Notes: a model not told the origin generated them from the letters alone. Shown: positions 19,804 through 31,200, counted from the first letter of the stretch. The stretch is DNA of 34,730 nt from Chrysochromulina tobinii (GCA_001275005.1 JWZX01002633.1:1-34730), one strand, 5' to 3'. A program made the numbers and translations.

Positions 19804-19912
19804 GTTATGTTTTGCCGAAATCTGCGCGCGCAAAAGACCTCTTCAGACGTCTTCGTTAACGGCGTGTGAACACACGCGCCTCTACGCAAAGTTCCCTCGC
19901 CGCGCACGAGCC
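19804..19912. promoter_or_regulatory. Putative bidirectional promoter
   Basis: Only 109 bp separate the ATG of the ART-LRR gene (-) from that of the proteasome alpha-2 gene (+). This is inferred from geometry. No TATA box was seen. Confidence 0.45.
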
Positions 19913-20620
19913 ATGGCGGACTCGGCGTACTCGTTCTCGCTCACGACCTTCAGCCCCTCGGGCAAGCTCGTCCAGATCGAGTATGCGCTCGCCGCCGTTG
20001 CCTCGGGCGCCACGTCCCTGGGCGTCAAGGCGAAGAACGGCGTCGTGATCGCGACCGAGAAGAAGTTGCCGTCTATCCTGATCGACGAGTCGAGCGTGAT
20101 GAAGATCCTGATGCTGACGGAGAACATCGCGATGGTCTACTCGGGAATGGGGCCCGACTTCCGCGTGCTAACCCGCAAGGGGCGCAAGGCGGCGCAGACC
20201 TACTACAACGTGTACCGCGAGGTGATCCCGGTGGCTATGCTTGTGCGCGAAATTGCAGCGGTGATGCAGGAGTTCACGCAGCGCGGCGGCGTGCGCCCCT
20301 TTGGCGTCTCCGTACTGCTCGCGGGCTTCGACCACAGCGGGCCGCAGCTCTTCCAGATCGACCCGAGCGGCTCGTACTTTGCGTGGAAGGCATCGGCCAT
20401 TGGCAAGCACATGGTGAACGCGAAGACCTTTCTTGAGAAACGGTACAATGACGATCTCGAGCTGGAGGACGCGGTGCACACCGCCCTGCTCACGCTCAAG
20501 GAGGGCTTCGAGGGCGCCATGGATCACACCAACATCGAGGTGGGCATCGTGGGCGCCGACAAGGTTTTTAAGGTGCTCACCCCCGCTGAGATCAAGGACT
20601 ATCTGGGCGAGGTCGAGTGA
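19913..20620 (+). CDS. PSMA2: 20S proteasome subunit alpha type-2
   Basis: Single-exon gene of 235 residues, essentially the length of animal and plant alpha-2 subunits (about 234-235). The start ATG at 19913 follows GAGCC and gives [19 protein letters not shown], then VQIEYAL. This is the alpha-subunit N-terminal signature, including the [10 protein letters not shown] form typical of alpha-2. Further family features are [31 protein letters not shown], and [16 protein letters not shown]. Alpha subunits form the outer ring of the 20S core, gate substrate entry and are not catalytic. The frame is open upstream, but that part belongs to the divergent ART gene. No intron or anomaly is seen. Confidence 0.97.
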   Translation: MADSAYSFSLTTFSPSGKLVQIEYALAAVASGATSLGVKAKNGVVIATEKKLPSILIDESSVMKILMLTENIAMVYSGMGPDFRVLTRKGRKAAQTYYNVYREVIPVAMLVREIAAVMQEFTQRGGVRPFGVSVLLAGFDHSGPQLFQIDPSGSYFAWKASAIGKHMVNAKTFLEKRYNDDLELEDAVHTALLTLKEGFEGAMDHTNIEVGIVGADKVFKVLTPAEIKDYLGEVE

Positions 20621-21554
20621 GGTGGCGGCACGAGGAGTGAGGAGGAGGCGTGACGGCAAGGTGCACGGGGGGCGAGCTCAGCATGCGAGCGGGCGCGAGC
20701 AGGGGGCGGACGTTGCCGCCTGGTGCCCTGTGTGCGTATAACAACGCCGCTTCATTAACCGTGTGACGCCCGCCGTGACCGCGTGTCACGCGGGGCCGGC
20801 GGCACCGCCGCTCGCCGGTCACACACCTGCACCCCGCGACACGCGCGACGTCCGAAGACCGACGCGCTAGGTCTCGTACCGGCGGCAGCCGCTAGGCCGG
20901 GCCGCCGCGCCTGGGCGCGCGCGCGCGCGCCGCGCGCGGTACCCAATTGGCGGTACCCGTGTATTCCTGGGCGCGATACGTCGTAGCGGTGGGTACTGCT
21001 CAACTGCTGCTGACCTGCTGACATCAACACAACGCGCGCACACACTCCGGACCCCCAAGCACGAGGGCCACGGTCACTATGGACGGAGGTGTGGCCGACG
21101 CAGCCCATGCTAACACACCCGTATGAACACAGGCCGTTAATCGGCGGAGCTTGGGGGAAGAGAGAGCGCCAGTATGTGCCTCGCGAACCTCCGCGCGGGT
21201 ACGCGTCGTAGGTACGCGGATGCACAGCGGAGCCGGAGGTAAGCCACACACGGTCAGCTAGCTTGGGCCTATAGGTATTTGGCTACCAAAGGAGCCAAGG
21301 TCGCTAGGTCGGTACTATCTTCATGTCTCTTTTGCAGTTTTGCTTTTCTAGGGACACTTCGGTGTGAACATGGCTCCGCACGAGCACTTTCCCAAACCTT
21401 ATCCTCGGTCCCGTGTGTCCTGTGTGTCCCGGCTCCCCCCGGTGTCTTTTTACCGTGACCGACCTTCGTTGAAGCGGCTGAAGGCTCACTGCAGACGACC
21501 GCGAGATTCGTCAACTTTTGGGGGGCCGCGGCTCGGGCGACGTGATCGGGCACC
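20621..21554. other. Intergenic region, GC-rich
   Basis: 934 bp with short palindromes (for example around CGTGTCACGCGGGG near 20780), a CG dinucleotide run near 20918-20938, and paired GGTACCC motifs near 20938-20960. I see no gene. It presumably contains the 3' end of the proteasome gene and the promoter of the carrier-family gene. Confidence 0.5.
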
Positions 21555-22394
21555 ATGGGCGACGCGTCGAGCGATCTCGCCAAGCTGTCCCCGCTGGAGA
21601 ATATTGGCATCGGGGTCAGTGCAGGCACCATCGAAGTGTGCATTCTCCAGCCCATGCTGTACTGCAAGAACGCCACTCTGCAGGGGCTGCCGTTCACCCT
21701 CAATCCAGCCGTTCTGTACCGGGGGCTCACGATGTCGATCATGAACATGTCCATCCTGACGGGCGCACAATTTCCACTCACGGGTGCGGTTTCCCGCGCT
21801 ATCACCGGTGGCGAGAGTCGGGGACTCTCGCCCAAGGAGCAGATTGGCGCTGGCTTTGTTGGCGGAGCCCTTTCAGGCTTCTTGTGCGCGCCAATGGAGT
21901 TGGTTATGATTCAGCAGCAGCGGAACGGAGGCGGGCTCCTTAGTACAGGCGGCCGCATAGTGAGCGATCACGGAGTGATGACCCTCTTCCGCGGCCTCTT
22001 CACCTCCTGCGGCCGGGAGGGTCTCTTTACTGCTGGATACCTTGGCGCGGCGCCCGTCATCGCTGAGGAAATACGGGAGCGATTCGGCATCGAGGGCAAG
22101 TTTGGAAGCTTCCTTGGTGCGTGCTGCGCCGGCTTGGTCGCGGCCACGCTCAGCCACCCGCTCGATACCGTCAAGACGTGCCTCCAAGGTGACGTGGCAC
22201 AGGAGAAGTTCCGAAGCATGCCCGACACGGTCACGACCCTCTACCAGGAAGGCGGGATGGCGCGATTCTTCAAAGGATGGTCATGGAGGACGGGCCGGAT
22301 GATCTGCGCGATCTGGATCATGGGCCAGTGCAAGGACCGCCTCGCGCCCCTCTTCTACCCGCACCACTTTCCTCCCAAGAAGCAGCCGATCTGA
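21555..22394 (+). CDS. Mitochondrial carrier family protein, divergent
   Basis: Single-exon gene of 279 residues from an ATG in good context (CACCATGGGC). The size fits the ~280-310 residues of the SLC25 family. Three repeats are visible. Repeat 2 has PMELVM at 113 followed by QQQ, and repeat 3 has a clean HPLDTVKTCLQ at 201. In repeat 1 the signature is altered to QPMLYCKN (32-39) and lacks the acidic residue of PX[DE]XX[KR]. A salt-bridge partner is therefore missing from one third of the matrix gate. Such asymmetric carriers exist, so it may still transport or may have another membrane role. Substrate cannot be told. Its location is presumably the inner mitochondrial membrane or another organelle membrane. 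Confidence 0.8.
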   Translation: MGDASSDLAKLSPLENIGIGVSAGTIEVCILQPMLYCKNATLQGLPFTLNPAVLYRGLTMSIMNMSILTGAQFPLTGAVSRAITGGESRGLSPKEQIGAGFVGGALSGFLCAPMELVMIQQQRNGGGLLSTGGRIVSDHGVMTLFRGLFTSCGREGLFTAGYLGAAPVIAEEIRERFGIEGKFGSFLGACCAGLVAATLSHPLDTVKTCLQGDVAQEKFRSMPDTVTTLYQEGGMARFFKGWSWRTGRMICAIWIMGQCKDRLAPLFYPHHFPPKKQPI

Positions 22395-22934
22395 CCTCAG
22401 ACATGCACTTTCGCGCTCCAGAATAGAGTATATTGCGCTAAAGACATAGCGAAGCTCACGACAAGCTCCAGCTCGTCGTATACAGCTCGTTGGGAAGGGA
22501 TCAATGCTTGCGCCGGCCTCTCCATCCCATTCCTATTTTCAAATGCGCTCTCGCGCGATGGAAGAGTGAGCCGAGATGATTGCCGAGATCATGACCGAGC
22601 TCCACTTGCCAGTTAGTCGTCCTTCGATTCTCCGACAAATCTCCGACAAAGGTTAACCGCGGACGGCCAAGCGGAGGGTGTCCGGCCGATGTACCTCAGA
22701 GTACTCCTTAGAGTTGCCTCTCGTGAAGCATGTGTGAAGATCTGTTCGCCAACTGCTACCCGCATCTTCGGCCCGGGCGGGGAGAGGTCGAGAGGTGTTC
22801 TTCGTGCATGTTGCTGCTCTGGGTGGGGGTTGCGGGCGTCTTTCCATATAAGGTATGTGCACTCAGTTGAGGCTTAGACCTTACTCCTTAGTGCAGTGCG
22901 CACGCCTAATATTAGACCCGGGGTACCCCCCGGG
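22395..22934. other. Intergenic region between convergent genes
   Basis: 540 bp with no recognised gene. A hairpin-capable sequence, GACCCGGGG then CCCCGGGTC with a four-base loop, lies at 22915-22936. It overlaps the stop codon of the minus-strand gene. Confidence 0.5.
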
Positions 22935-23813
22935 TCATCTCAAGACCCCGGGGCCGAGCACCCACGAGCCTGCGGACGTGTCCGAGAAGATCCTCGGTCC
23001 CATCTCCCTGATTGCCGCCCGCCCCGCCGCAATTGACTCCTCCGAAGGCAAAGGGAGCACGAGGCCCTCAAACCGGTTCTCGTCCGTGGCGCGCACGAGC
23101 TCGGCAAGGTCGTAGAAACCGCCGGGTGGCAGTGTGAAGCGGGCATGCTGCTGCAGCTCGACGCCGCAAGTGGCCGCCGCGAGCACGGAGAGAACGTTCG
23201 AATCGCCCGGTATGAGCACGACGTCCTCGCCCGAGTAGCACGTCTCGATCTTAAGGATCGTGTTGCGCAGCCGCGTGAAGACCTCGTTGAGCGAGTCGTT
23301 CGGTGTCCCATCATCGTTCGGTTCCGGAACATCGTCCATCGCATCGAGTTCACGCATGCGTGCGAGCGCTTGGGTCAAGGGGGTGCCGTCGAGCACGCCT
23401 AGCCCGCGCGCCTCGAGCCAGCGGAATTCAGGCTCCATACGAGCCCTTGGGACTGTGAGCAAGCTCGCCACAATCTCAGCAGTCTGTGTGGCTCGGGCGC
23501 CATTGTCGTAGAAGACGATCGGGCTGGTGATGCCTCGTGCCTGAAGCTCGCTGACAGTTTGACGAACCTGCTCACGGCCTCTGTCCGTCAGTCCGCGATC
23601 CGACACGCCCTTGTTGATAGGATTCGAATCCACGAGCCCTGCAGCCTCGAACGTGGTCTCGCCCGGTCGCAAGAGAATGTAGTGATTGCGGAGGCGTCCA
23701 AACCGTTCATCAATGAGCCGAGGCATCGCCATGGCAGCCGCCGGCCATCGGCACTGGAGTACCAGCGGGATGGTGTGAAGTAGCAGCGCCCGACGCGTCG
23801 TTGGTGCTGGCAT
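22935..23813 (-). CDS. Histidine-phosphatase-fold pseudoenzyme
   Basis: Single-exon gene of 292 residues from the ATG at 23813. The fold is that of phosphoglycerate mutases and related histidine phosphatases: YILLRPGETTFEAAGL, then GLTDRGREQV and SPIVFYDNGARATQTAEIVA. Two defining catalytic residues are gone. The family motif RHG reads R49-P50-G51, so the phosphate-accepting His is Pro. The second conserved His region reads VLIPGDSNVLSVL instead of an SHG-type motif. The protein is otherwise intact and has no frameshift, so a binding or structural role is more likely than decay. Residues 1-28 (RRALLLHTIPLVLQCRWPAA) are hydrophobic and basic and could be a targeting leader. An ATG further in (~residue 28) would remove it. 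The gene is divergent from the lipocalin gene. Confidence 0.8.
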   Translation of the reverse strand: MPAPTTRRALLLHTIPLVLQCRWPAAAMAMPRLIDERFGRLRNHYILLRPGETTFEAAGLVDSNPINKGVSDRGLTDRGREQVRQTVSELQARGITSPIVFYDNGARATQTAEIVASLLTVPRARMEPEFRWLEARGLGVLDGTPLTQALARMRELDAMDDVPEPNDDGTPNDSLNEVFTRLRNTILKIETCYSGEDVVLIPGDSNVLSVLAAATCGVELQQHARFTLPPGGFYDLAELVRATDENRFEGLVLPLPSEESIAAGRAAIREMGPRIFSDTSAGSWVLGPGVLR

Positions 23814-23989
23814 GCGCGAAAGTGCGGATAACGAGGCGCTTGCTCAGATCGGGTTTCGTCGTCACGAAATTTTGACAATGCGCATACTACGGCACACAGC
23901 GGAACACGAGGACAATGTTTATGACGTGCACTAATCTCCCTCAATCTCCGAAGCGGATTGAGAGATGAGGTCGTCCTTGGTCACTGCCC
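23814..23989. promoter_or_regulatory. Putative bidirectional promoter
   Basis: 176 bp between the start codons of the phosphatase-fold gene (-) and the lipocalin gene (+). An inverted pair TCAATCTCCG...CGGATTGAGA lies at about 23941-23964. The regulatory role is inferred only. Confidence 0.4.
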
Positions 23990-25420
23990 ATGTTCCTCCT
24001 CTGTGCCGCATCGGGCTTCCACGCCCCACGACTAAGTCCAGCGCCACAATTTTACGGAGTTCGTGCATCGGCGGCACCGCTCCTTCGGCTCGCCGATTCC
24101 GACCCTGAGGTCGCCGCCACCTTTGACTCGCCACCACCTGTGGACGCCGCCTCCTCGCTGCTGGACAAGCTCCCGGTTGTCGCTGCGGTCGGCACGCTAG
24201 CCACGACGCTGCTGCACTCGCCAGCGTTTGCCACCTTCGCAGCGCAGTGGCAGGCCATTGGCGCGAGTGGCGTGAGCGGCGACGGCTTCTGGGCGCCCTT
24301 CCAATTCTGGCTCTTTTTCGCGGCGATGCACCCGCTGCTTCAGCCGGCGCTGTGGATCAGCGAGGTGCTGCATGGCTCGCCGGGCCCGCAGATTGCAGAG
24401 CTGTTACCGGTGACGTTCCTGCTCGGCAACGTTGTTGTCATCGGTGCGCTCGCGAAGCTGCCGCAGGCGCGGACGGCCCTCAACGTGGCCTTAATTGGTC
24501 TCTTCATTAACTACGTGGGTACTGGCCTGGAGGGCACCAACGGGCTTGGAGATTACAATCTGGCGCTGGACGACGGGATCAAGGGATGCCCGACGTACGA
24601 GCAGGTGCGCCAGCCCACGATGGCGTCCTTTGACAAGACCAAGTACACTGGGCGCTGGTACGAGCACGCATTCCACGACTACACCCAATTCAAGGACACG
24701 TACGACGTCACTCTGGATATTGAGCTGTCGTCCGACAAGGTCAGATGAGCGCGCCAGCGCCGCGCGCGAGCTGCTCGCCTCCAATCGTATGAGCCCTTAG
24801 CCTCCACCATATGTCCCTCACTCTCGTCCCTCACTCTCGTCCCTCCCCCTTGCGAGTACCCTCCGACGTGTCAGACGCGCTGGCTCGATGACTTTAGTCT
24901 GCGCGGCCCTGCGCCCCTCGCCGCGCCGCGTTCTTGGGACAAGTCGCCCGTGGCCAACGGCGCGCACTACTTTCTGTACGGGCAGTTCGAGCCGGCACAG
25001 CCGGGCGTGCTCAGGGAGAGTGGCTTCGGCGTCACCTTTCCCAATTTCATCGTCGACGTCCAATCCGACGCGAGTGGAGCATATTCTGAGGCGATCCAGT
25101 TCCAGTGCCTCGAGCGTGGCGGGGTGCGCATCTTTGAGGGCATCAATTTCCTCTCACGCTCGCCCACGATGGCGCCTGCACAGCTCGACGCCATGTTCGC
25201 GCGCGCCGCGGCCGCGGGCATGGCGCCATACGGAGCGACACCCGAGCAGATGCACCTCGTCCCGCACCGGCTAACCGACGCCCCCCCGCTTGAGAATTCG
25301 TGGCAGCGCATGTGGGCAGCCTCGCCACTGCCAAGCCTGCTCGAGCTGCTCGAGGAGAGCTCGCACTCGAGCTTCGAGGACACGTCACTTGGCCGCGACG
25401 TGAGCAAGCTCGTCGAGTGA
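23990..25420 (+). CDS. Membrane protein with C-terminal lipocalin domain, plastid-type leader
   Basis: Two exons, 23990-24739 and 24875-25420, give 431 residues. The 135-nt phase-0 intron (GTCAGA...TGTCAG) contains tandem TCCCTCACTCTCG and joins LSSDK to TRWLDDFSLRG. The N-terminus MFLLCAASGFHAPRL is a short hydrophobic signal followed by ASGF/HAP. This resembles the ASAFAP-type cleavage motif of bipartite plastid leaders in algae with complex plastids. About four hydrophobic segments follow (~60-80, 100-123, 135-155, 163-180). Then comes a lipocalin-like start with the GxW motif (KYTGRWYEH, GRW at 221-223) and a matching barrel-like C-terminus (FGVTFPNFIVDV). Lipocalin domains bind small hydrophobic ligands, and plastid members act on pigments or protect thylakoid lipids. 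A thylakoid or plastid-envelope role is therefore plausible but unproven. Confidence 0.75.
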
Positions 25421-26143
25421 GCGCGAGCGCAGAGCGGCGTCGGGGGCTTTGCCGCCGCGCCGCTTCGTTCTACATTGATTCTCCATTCCGCCCAACCGCT
25501 GTCAGCGAATCGCGCAGGCCGCGGAGACAGCGCCCCGGGACGACCTCCAGCTCCACTGCTCACGTCGCCTGTGGCGCCGCGCGTCCGAGTGGCGTCATGG
25601 CGGATCGCACGAATTTGATCGTATGGTTAGCTCAACATCGATCGTTGAAGGTTGAACACGCACGCCAATCCGGCGGTGCGGGGCGCGCGAGATACGGGAT
25701 GTATATTACGATCTAGAAATATTTTACTAGGTTCGAGAACAACCTTCAACCTGCGGTGACCGGTGTGCGCTGTGCCTGTGGAGGCCGCGCGCCCGCGGCA
25801 CGTGTGCGGCCCGCCGGGCGGGAGCGGGGTGAGGCGGGAGCGCGGTCCGGGCGTCGCCAGCACGGCTCGCCGATCGCAAACGCGCGCTAAAAATATCAAT
25901 ACACATTCGCCTAGAACTGAAGTGTCAGGGAAGCCGCACGCACCGTCGCGCGGAGAAACGCGTCGCTAGACCAGACGGGCGTCACGCACGCACGAACCTT
26001 CGTGCTCCGCTCGGCTGTGGAGCGGGACGCGTCTCGCACCCACGGGCTCGCACCGCGACGGCAAGCGCAGTGGCGTATCGTCGTGTGGCGTTCGTGTCAG
26101 CCTCCCTCATGATGCGCTCGGCAACCAAGCCGCTGCTGCGCCA
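25421..26143. other. Intergenic region between convergent genes
   Basis: 723 bp with no recognised gene. An 11-bp inverted repeat, GTTGAAGGTTG at 25644-25654 and CAACCTTCAAC at 25740-25750, flanks an AT-rich segment of 85 bp. It could be a small element or a 3'-end structure. Confidence 0.45.
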
Positions 26144-26695
26144 TTACACTAGATCGCGAGGAGCTCCCCGATGATCTCCACTCGGAGATAACTTGTTCGA
26201 AGATCGACTCTGCTGTGGGCGTGAATACGACACGGTATAGTCCCGAGGAGAATCCCGCGGAGACGGCATGGAGCTATATCGCTGCGCCAGCACGCACCAG
26301 AGGAAACCGCCACCCACCACCAAGACGCTCATCACGCAAGACGCGATCACCACGTCCAGCCAGAACCGAGCCTCGTCCACCGCAGGGCTCGTCACCATCA
26401 CGTAGAGCGTCGCGCCGGATGACGAGCGGCGGCTCTCTGCGAGCTCGGCTGCGCTATCGCTGCGAAAGTAGCAGCCGCTCGTCGCTAGCACCTGCGAGTA
26501 CACGAAGCCATGACAGTCCGCCACACGCTCGCAGGCCGTGATGCAGTCCGTCGGTATAATAGCGTTGGCAGCGAGAGGCACCGCAAAGTTGTGGCCGCTT
26601 GAGGCATCGTAGCCCTCAAATATTTCCCATCGTGCGATGACCTTCGACGGCAGCAAATGAAGCAGCGGCAGAATTAGCGACGCCTTACGGCGCAT
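26144..26695 (-). CDS. PAN/apple-like single-pass membrane protein
   Basis: Single-exon gene of 183 residues from the ATG at 26695. The frame is open a little further upstream but without an ATG. MRRKASLILPLLHLLPSKV looks like a signal peptide. The next ~80 residues contain a small Cys-containing module (CITACERVADCHGFVYS, then GCYFRSDSA), with the spacing and the CxGFxY pattern of PAN/apple or related lectin-like domains. These bind carbohydrate or protein outside the cell. A transmembrane helix follows (FWLDVVIASCVMSVLVVGGG), then a Ser/Pro/Arg-rich tail of ~45 residues. The topology is most likely outside N, inside C. The ligand is unknown. Four Cys in the module make one or two disulfides plausible. 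It is divergent from the metal transporter gene. Confidence 0.65.
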   Translation of the reverse strand: MRRKASLILPLLHLLPSKVIARWEIFEGYDASSGHNFAVPLAANAIIPTDCITACERVADCHGFVYSQVLATSGCYFRSDSAAELAESRRSSSGATLYVMVTSPAVDEARFWLDVVIASCVMSVLVVGGGFLWCVLAQRYSSMPSPRDSPRDYTVSYSRPQQSRSSNKLSPSGDHRGAPRDLV

Positions 26696-26895
26696 GGGCG
26701 GGCGTCCACCGACGATGAAAGTCGGCACCGTTGTGAGAGCTTCTCGTGTCCGACGCTCGAAGCCGACAGTGTTTGGCTCGTTTTGCGTGAACGAAAAAGC
26801 GATAGATTCGATTCGAAGACTGTCACATTCGGCGGTTAGTGCAATAACGGCATTTCACACTCATTTCACAGCGATTCCTTGCCCGGCGAGTTCGG
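26696..26895. promoter_or_regulatory. Putative bidirectional promoter
   Basis: 200 bp between the ATGs of the PAN-like gene (-) and the cation transporter gene (+). It is somewhat AT-richer than flanking coding sequence. No defined motif was recognised. Confidence 0.4.
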
Positions 26896-28449
26896 ATGGC
26901 GACCTTGGTGCTGGCAGTAGGCCTCGTCACGCTGCCGTGGAGCCATCCAGTATCGCACGCGCGGCCCGTCGTGGCGTCAACGGTCCTTCGGCGTTGGCCT
27001 GTCGTCGTCGCCGCCGCCGACGTCGCCACAGAGCTGCCGCCGCCGCGGCCTTGGCCAGTGATTGCGAGCGCGGGCCAGTACCTGCAGGTGCAAATCTTCC
27101 GGCCGCTGCTCATGAACGCGCTCATTGCGTACTCGATCATCTCACGCCATGGATCGGGATCACCTACTCGATCGCAGCAGAAGAAGGCTGAGTATGAGGA
27201 GAACGGATCGCGCATCACCTGGGTAGGCGCGTGGGTGAACCTTTTTCTGGGCGTCTTCAAGGCGTTCGCAGGGGTATACGGCCACTCGACCGCCATGATC
27301 GCGGACGCGGGCCACACCTTTTCCGACCTCTTCTCGGACGGTCTCACGCTGCTCTCCGTGCGCATGTCCTCGCTGCCCGCGGATGTCGACCACCCATACG
27401 GTCATGGCAGGTTTGAGTCGGTAGGCTCGCTCGCCATCGGCACGTTGCTCATGGGCGTCGGCGGCTCGTTTGGCGCGTCCGCCATCGCCGCGCTCCGCGC
27501 CCCAGCCGTCGCGCCGCTCGGCAGCGTCGCGCTCTGGGCGGCCATCGTCTCTGTGGTCTCTAAGGAGGCACTTTACCAGGCGACCGCGGCGGTCGGGCGG
27601 CGAGTTCGCTCTCCCGTGCTGCTGGCGAACGCGTGGCACCACCGCTCGGATGCGCTCTCGTCGGTGGTCGCCGTCGTCGGCATCGGCGGCTCGATGATCG
27701 GCTGGCGTGTCCTCGACCCTCTAGCTGGCTTGCTCGTCGGCCTCATGGTCGCATGGATGGGCCTCAGGATTAGCCTCGAGGCCCTCGCGCAACTCACCGA
27801 CACGTCGGACTACGGCGTGATGCAGGCGGCGGGCGACGCGGCGCGCGCCGTCGTGGGTGTCGAGCACGTGGACCAGGTGCGCTCGCGCACGATGGGGGGC
27901 TCGTCGCTCATCGACCTCGCCATCCGGGTCGACCCACGTCTCTCGGCCTCGTCCGCCCATCGGCTCGCGGAGGAGGCGCGGCTCGCCGTGCTCAAGGAGG
28001 TACCCGAGGTCTCGGAGGTGCTCGTGCACGTGGATACGTCGCCGCACGACGTCTCGTGCCCGCTGCAGACCTCGCGGCTCGCCGAGACGCGCCCTCACCA
28101 TGTGGTCGAAGAGGACGTCGCTGCAAAGCTCTGTGAGCTGCCCGAGGTGATCGAGGTCTCGCGCGTCGACGTCTTCTACCTTCCCGCGGGCCTGGCCGTC
28201 GAAGCTCACGTGCGCATGCACGAGCACCTCACCGTGACCGAGCTGCGTGCGGTCGCCAAGACAGGGCGCCAGCGGCTGCTCGCCACGTCGCCCGACCTGA
28301 CCGACGCCGCCGTCTCCCTCGATCTCTCCGAACGCTGGGATCCATCCGAGGGTGAGGGGGCGGCGGCGCTCGGGGCGGCGCTCGGGGCGGAACCTCCCGA
28401 GGAAAGTTTGGAATGCGCGCCTGCGGAGCCGCCGGTGCCCACCCTATAG
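26896..28449 (+). CDS. Cation diffusion facilitator with duplicated C-terminal domain
   Basis: Single-exon gene of 517 residues from the ATG at 26896. The N-terminus (MATLVLAVGLVTLPW, Arg/Ala/Pro-rich to ~60) may be an organelle leader. The membrane domain (~105-300) has family signatures. HSTAMIADAGHTFSDLFSDG contains HxxxD (His140-Asp144), HPYGHGRFE follows it, and NAWHHRSDAL contains a second HxxxD (His248-Asp252). These four side chains form the transport site. His/Asp at both positions is typical of Zn2+-type carriers, whereas Mn-type members use Asp-rich sites. CDF proteins exchange divalent metal for protons and dimerise through a ferredoxin-like cytosolic domain. Here two such domains seem to occur in tandem: ~310-375 (EHVDQVRSRTMGGSSLIDLA...) and ~395-470 (PEVIEVSRVDVFYLPAGLAV...). 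The last ~45 residues are disordered. Confidence 0.87.
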   Translation: MATLVLAVGLVTLPWSHPVSHARPVVASTVLRRWPVVVAAADVATELPPPRPWPVIASAGQYLQVQIFRPLLMNALIAYSIISRHGSGSPTRSQQKKAEYEENGSRITWVGAWVNLFLGVFKAFAGVYGHSTAMIADAGHTFSDLFSDGLTLLSVRMSSLPADVDHPYGHGRFESVGSLAIGTLLMGVGGSFGASAIAALRAPAVAPLGSVALWAAIVSVVSKEALYQATAAVGRRVRSPVLLANAWHHRSDALSSVVAVVGIGGSMIGWRVLDPLAGLLVGLMVAWMGLRISLEALAQLTDTSDYGVMQAAGDAARAVVGVEHVDQVRSRTMGGSSLIDLAIRVDPRLSASSAHRLAEEARLAVLKEVPEVSEVLVHVDTSPHDVSCPLQTSRLAETRPHHVVEEDVAAKLCELPEVIEVSRVDVFYLPAGLAVEAHVRMHEHLTVTELRAVAKTGRQRLLATSPDLTDAAVSLDLSERWDPSEGEGAAALGAALGAEPPEESLECAPAEPPVPTL

Positions 28450-29712
28450 CGCCGCGACGTGCGCCACCTTCTTCAGAGCTCTATCGTTGCGGAGGTCTAT
28501 GGTGCATACGTCTGGTCACAGAATTCGAATCAAGGAAGAGGATGCCAGACGGCGGCGCGAGCACCCTGCCGAAGGACTCGGGCTGTACCACTCATCCTAA
28601 TGTTGGGCGTGAAGAAGCTTTCCTAATATGGCGCGTGCGGGCTTCCTAATCTGGGGGGCGTGCGGGGCTTCCTCACCCGCATGCACGCATGCTGTTGGAC
28701 AGTGGCTCTCTCTCTCTGATCTGCGGTCTGAATGATCTCCCATGGAACTCCATACCGCATGTGGCATGATCTCATGAGCGCCCGCCTAACCCGAACCCGA
28801 ACCCGAACCCAATCTTATGGGCGCCCGCAAAACGTGGACCTAACGTGGACCGTCGGCACGGAGACGCCTTGCGCGGACCTCGGCAGACGGCAGCACGGAA
28901 CCCTGCCACCTCGTGCGGACCTCGCGCGGACGCCCGTCCCGGGCCTCGCGCCCTGCAGCTTGCTCGGGTATTGCTCGGGGATCGCAAGTGTCGCCGCACG
29001 CTTCGCCTGGTGCTGGTCGGGCGCGAGGAGGCAGTGGCGCGCGAGGCTAGCGGCCGAGTAACGGCCGAGGCGGGCGCCGGCCTGCCGCCCGGTCGCCGCC
29101 GACGGTCCCGATCGAGTTTGGCGGCCGCGGGGCGGCTGTTGGAGTTGCCGTTGGCCCCCCGCCAATCGGCGGCGCGCCCACGGATCGCACCCGCCCGCCC
29201 TGGAGCGTGGTTAGAGCGTGGTCCGTGGACCGGACAGGCCGCGAGCCAAAGGCAGCCTCGTAGCCGCTGTTCTCTTGGACGCGGCTTGACCGCGGCGTCC
29301 ACGCGTCCTGAAACACATTTCTCTCTCTATCAGATTGTTCATTCACACATTGCACGCGACACCCACACTACGGTCACGCCATGGCTCGGCCTACAAAGCG
29401 CACACACAATGCTCATACCGACCCCGGGAGACTCGATGCGACAGTCCGAGCGCAACACATGCATCGTGCATAGGGGACGCACGCGACTCGCCGGTCGCCC
29501 GCGCGCGTACAATGCCTCGCCGCGAAGGCGTGCAGCACGAGAGCGCTCGTGTGGAGCGTCCACAAGCCGGGTCTAAAGAGAATCCTGCCCGAGAGACCCC
29601 TCCCCCGAAGGTCACAAGCACGCATATTGCTGCATGTCGCTTCACCAACTCGCCGTCGAGCAGCCAAGCCGCCAGCCCTCGCAGCACCGAGAGCGCGAGG
29701 GAGATGATTTTA
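28450..29712. other. Intergenic region between convergent genes
   Basis: 1263 bp. It holds a short (CCCGAA)n run at about 28790-28811, repeated GCGTGCGGGGCTTCCT-like units at ~28630-28680 and a CT run at ~28709-28717. Open frames here lack protein-like character. I see no gene. Confidence 0.5.

Positions 29713-31200
<1,488 letters not shown>

Noticed and set aside
22915-22936. GC hairpin as a bacterial-type terminator
   Set aside because: The window is clearly eukaryotic and there is no T tract. It is noted only as a structure at the gene's 3' end.
23610-23640. GATTCGAATCC, similar to a tRNA T-arm
   Set aside because: It lies within the phosphatase-fold coding sequence, and no cloverleaf could be built around it.
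28790-28811. Telomere-like CCCGAA run
   Set aside because: Only about four units, not a known telomere motif, and flanked by ordinary intergenic sequence.
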